Below are positions 13,093 to 13,336 of a stretch of DNA of 13,336 nt, piece after piece. The position numbers and the translations under genes were made by a program. The DNA lies in assembly GCA_021793595.1 (NCBI GenBank), contig JAJYSL010000107.1, positions 1 to 13,336 on the forward strand, in the 5' to 3' direction. Source of the DNA: Acidobacteriota bacterium (GTDB taxonomy: Bacteria; Acidobacteriota; Terriglobia; Terriglobales; Acidobacteriaceae). Each line of letters starts with the position of its first letter. Positions within the stretch are counted from its first letter, which is position 1. Under the pieces are notes generated by a model. It was not told the origin of the DNA and made no database searches. It worked only from the letters and a program-made list of their open reading frames with translations.

Positions 13093-13152
13093 GGACTTAA
13101 AATCCGCAGACCTGAAAGGGTCATGGGGGTTCAAGTCCCCCTCCGGGCACCA
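13093..13152. repeat. attR: partial tRNA-Leu copy (anticodon arm to CCA)
   Basis: The copy runs from GGACTTAAAATCCGCAG (13093-13109, identical to 880-896) through a different variable arm and then the exact 31-bp repeat 13122-13152. The acceptor and D-arm half is missing, so it is not a functional tRNA. Its variable arm GACC-TGAAAG-GGTC (13109-13122) still pairs perfectly, so it derives from a real tRNA-Leu rather than decay of the left copy. Confidence 0.93.
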
Positions 13153-13243
13153 ATTTGCTGACGAAAGATGTTTTACAGGCCCCGAGCGATTTGCGCGACG
13201 AAGAGGAAGACCTAGCCAAAGGTATTTGAAATTTTGAAACCAG
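13153..13243. other. Host flank right of the island
   Basis: Chromosomal sequence displaced from the tRNA by the integration. A short plus-strand open stretch ending TGA near 13229 (reading LRDEEEDLAKGI at its end) could be the tail of a small gene but is too short to support. No terminator is evident. Confidence 0.4.
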
Positions 13244-13297
13244 CGGTCGCCTGTCCGATGATCTTGTTATCCCGACGAGAGCAAAGGGAGGCGACCG
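13244..13297 (+). promoter_or_regulatory. Hairpin that masks the ribosome binding site of the next gene
   Basis: CGGTCGCCT (13244-13252) is the perfect inverted complement of AGGCGACCG (13289-13297), which overlaps the Shine-Dalgarno AGGGAGG (13285-13291) and ends right before the ATG at 13298. If transcription enters from upstream, the 9-bp stem would hide the ribosome site. This is a device seen in transposase genes to prevent read-through expression. Confidence 0.6.
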
Positions 13298-13336
13298 ATG
13301 GAGAGGTTCACCAAGCTGTTTGGCAGCCTGATCGTT
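13298..13336 (+). CDS. Start of an unidentified gene, cut by the window edge
   Basis: ATG at 13298 with AGGGAGG (13285-13291) 6 bases upstream opens MERFTKLFGSLIV and continues out of the window. The first residues recall a family of repeated, uncharacterised proteins common in acidobacteria and planctomycetes that open with a similar FTKLFGSL phrase. With 13 residues this is only a hint. It is outside the island. Confidence 0.6.
   Translation, partial: MERFTKLFGSLIV

Noticed and set aside
13093..13152. A second functional tRNA-Leu
   Set aside because: The 5' half (acceptor strand and D arm) is absent; it is an attachment-site remnant.

Overview
The window carries a roughly 12.2 kb integrative mobilizable element inserted at the 3' end of a chromosomal tRNA-Leu(UAA) gene. 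The host is a Gram-negative-type bacterium of moderately high GC. Gene style (Slt70-like lytic transglycosylase, Sel1 protein, MobF relaxase, and the start of a repeat-family gene at the right edge) suggests an acidobacterium-like soil bacterium, but that is inference from the sequence alone.

Layout. Positions 1-937 are host chromosome: the C-terminal part of a lytic transglycosylase and an intact tRNA-Leu whose last 31 bp (907-937) are repeated exactly at 13122-13152. The element lies between. Just inside each end is an identical 22-bp sequence made of two 11-mers CTATGCCCAAA (985-1006 and 12970-12991), the expected form of integrase arm-type sites. The left arm (1130-4184) holds cargo: a small unknown protein, a zinc-ribbon/RES-domain protein, and a secreted Sel1-repeat protein. 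Next is the recombination module on the minus strand: a tyrosine integrase and an excisionase-like HTH protein whose genes overlap by 95 bp. A 77-bp divergent promoter region separates it from a large unknown protein with an N-terminal ribbon-helix-helix domain.

The mobilization module (about 6754-10995) consists of a palindrome-rich oriT candidate, a MobC-like RHH accessory protein, a two-TM membrane protein shaped like the N-terminal anchor of a coupling protein but lacking an ATPase, and a 914-aa MobF (TrwC-like) relaxase-helicase. No coupling ATPase and no mating-pair genes are present, so transfer would need a helper.

Right of the relaxase is a 140-bp interrupted palindrome, a block of small minus-strand genes, then a decayed second copy of the relaxase 3' end followed by a diverged copy of the palindrome's left edge. 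This is a relic of a tandem or accreted second element. A VapBC-type toxin-antitoxin pair and the right attachment site follow. Host sequence resumes at 13153, with a new gene beginning at 13298 behind a hairpin that masks its ribosome binding site.

The most novel-looking points are the relaxase relic with its palindrome edge, the symmetric mutually exclusive divergent promoters between the excisionase and RHH genes, the exchanged variable arm of the target tRNA, and the ATPase-less coupling-protein-like gene.
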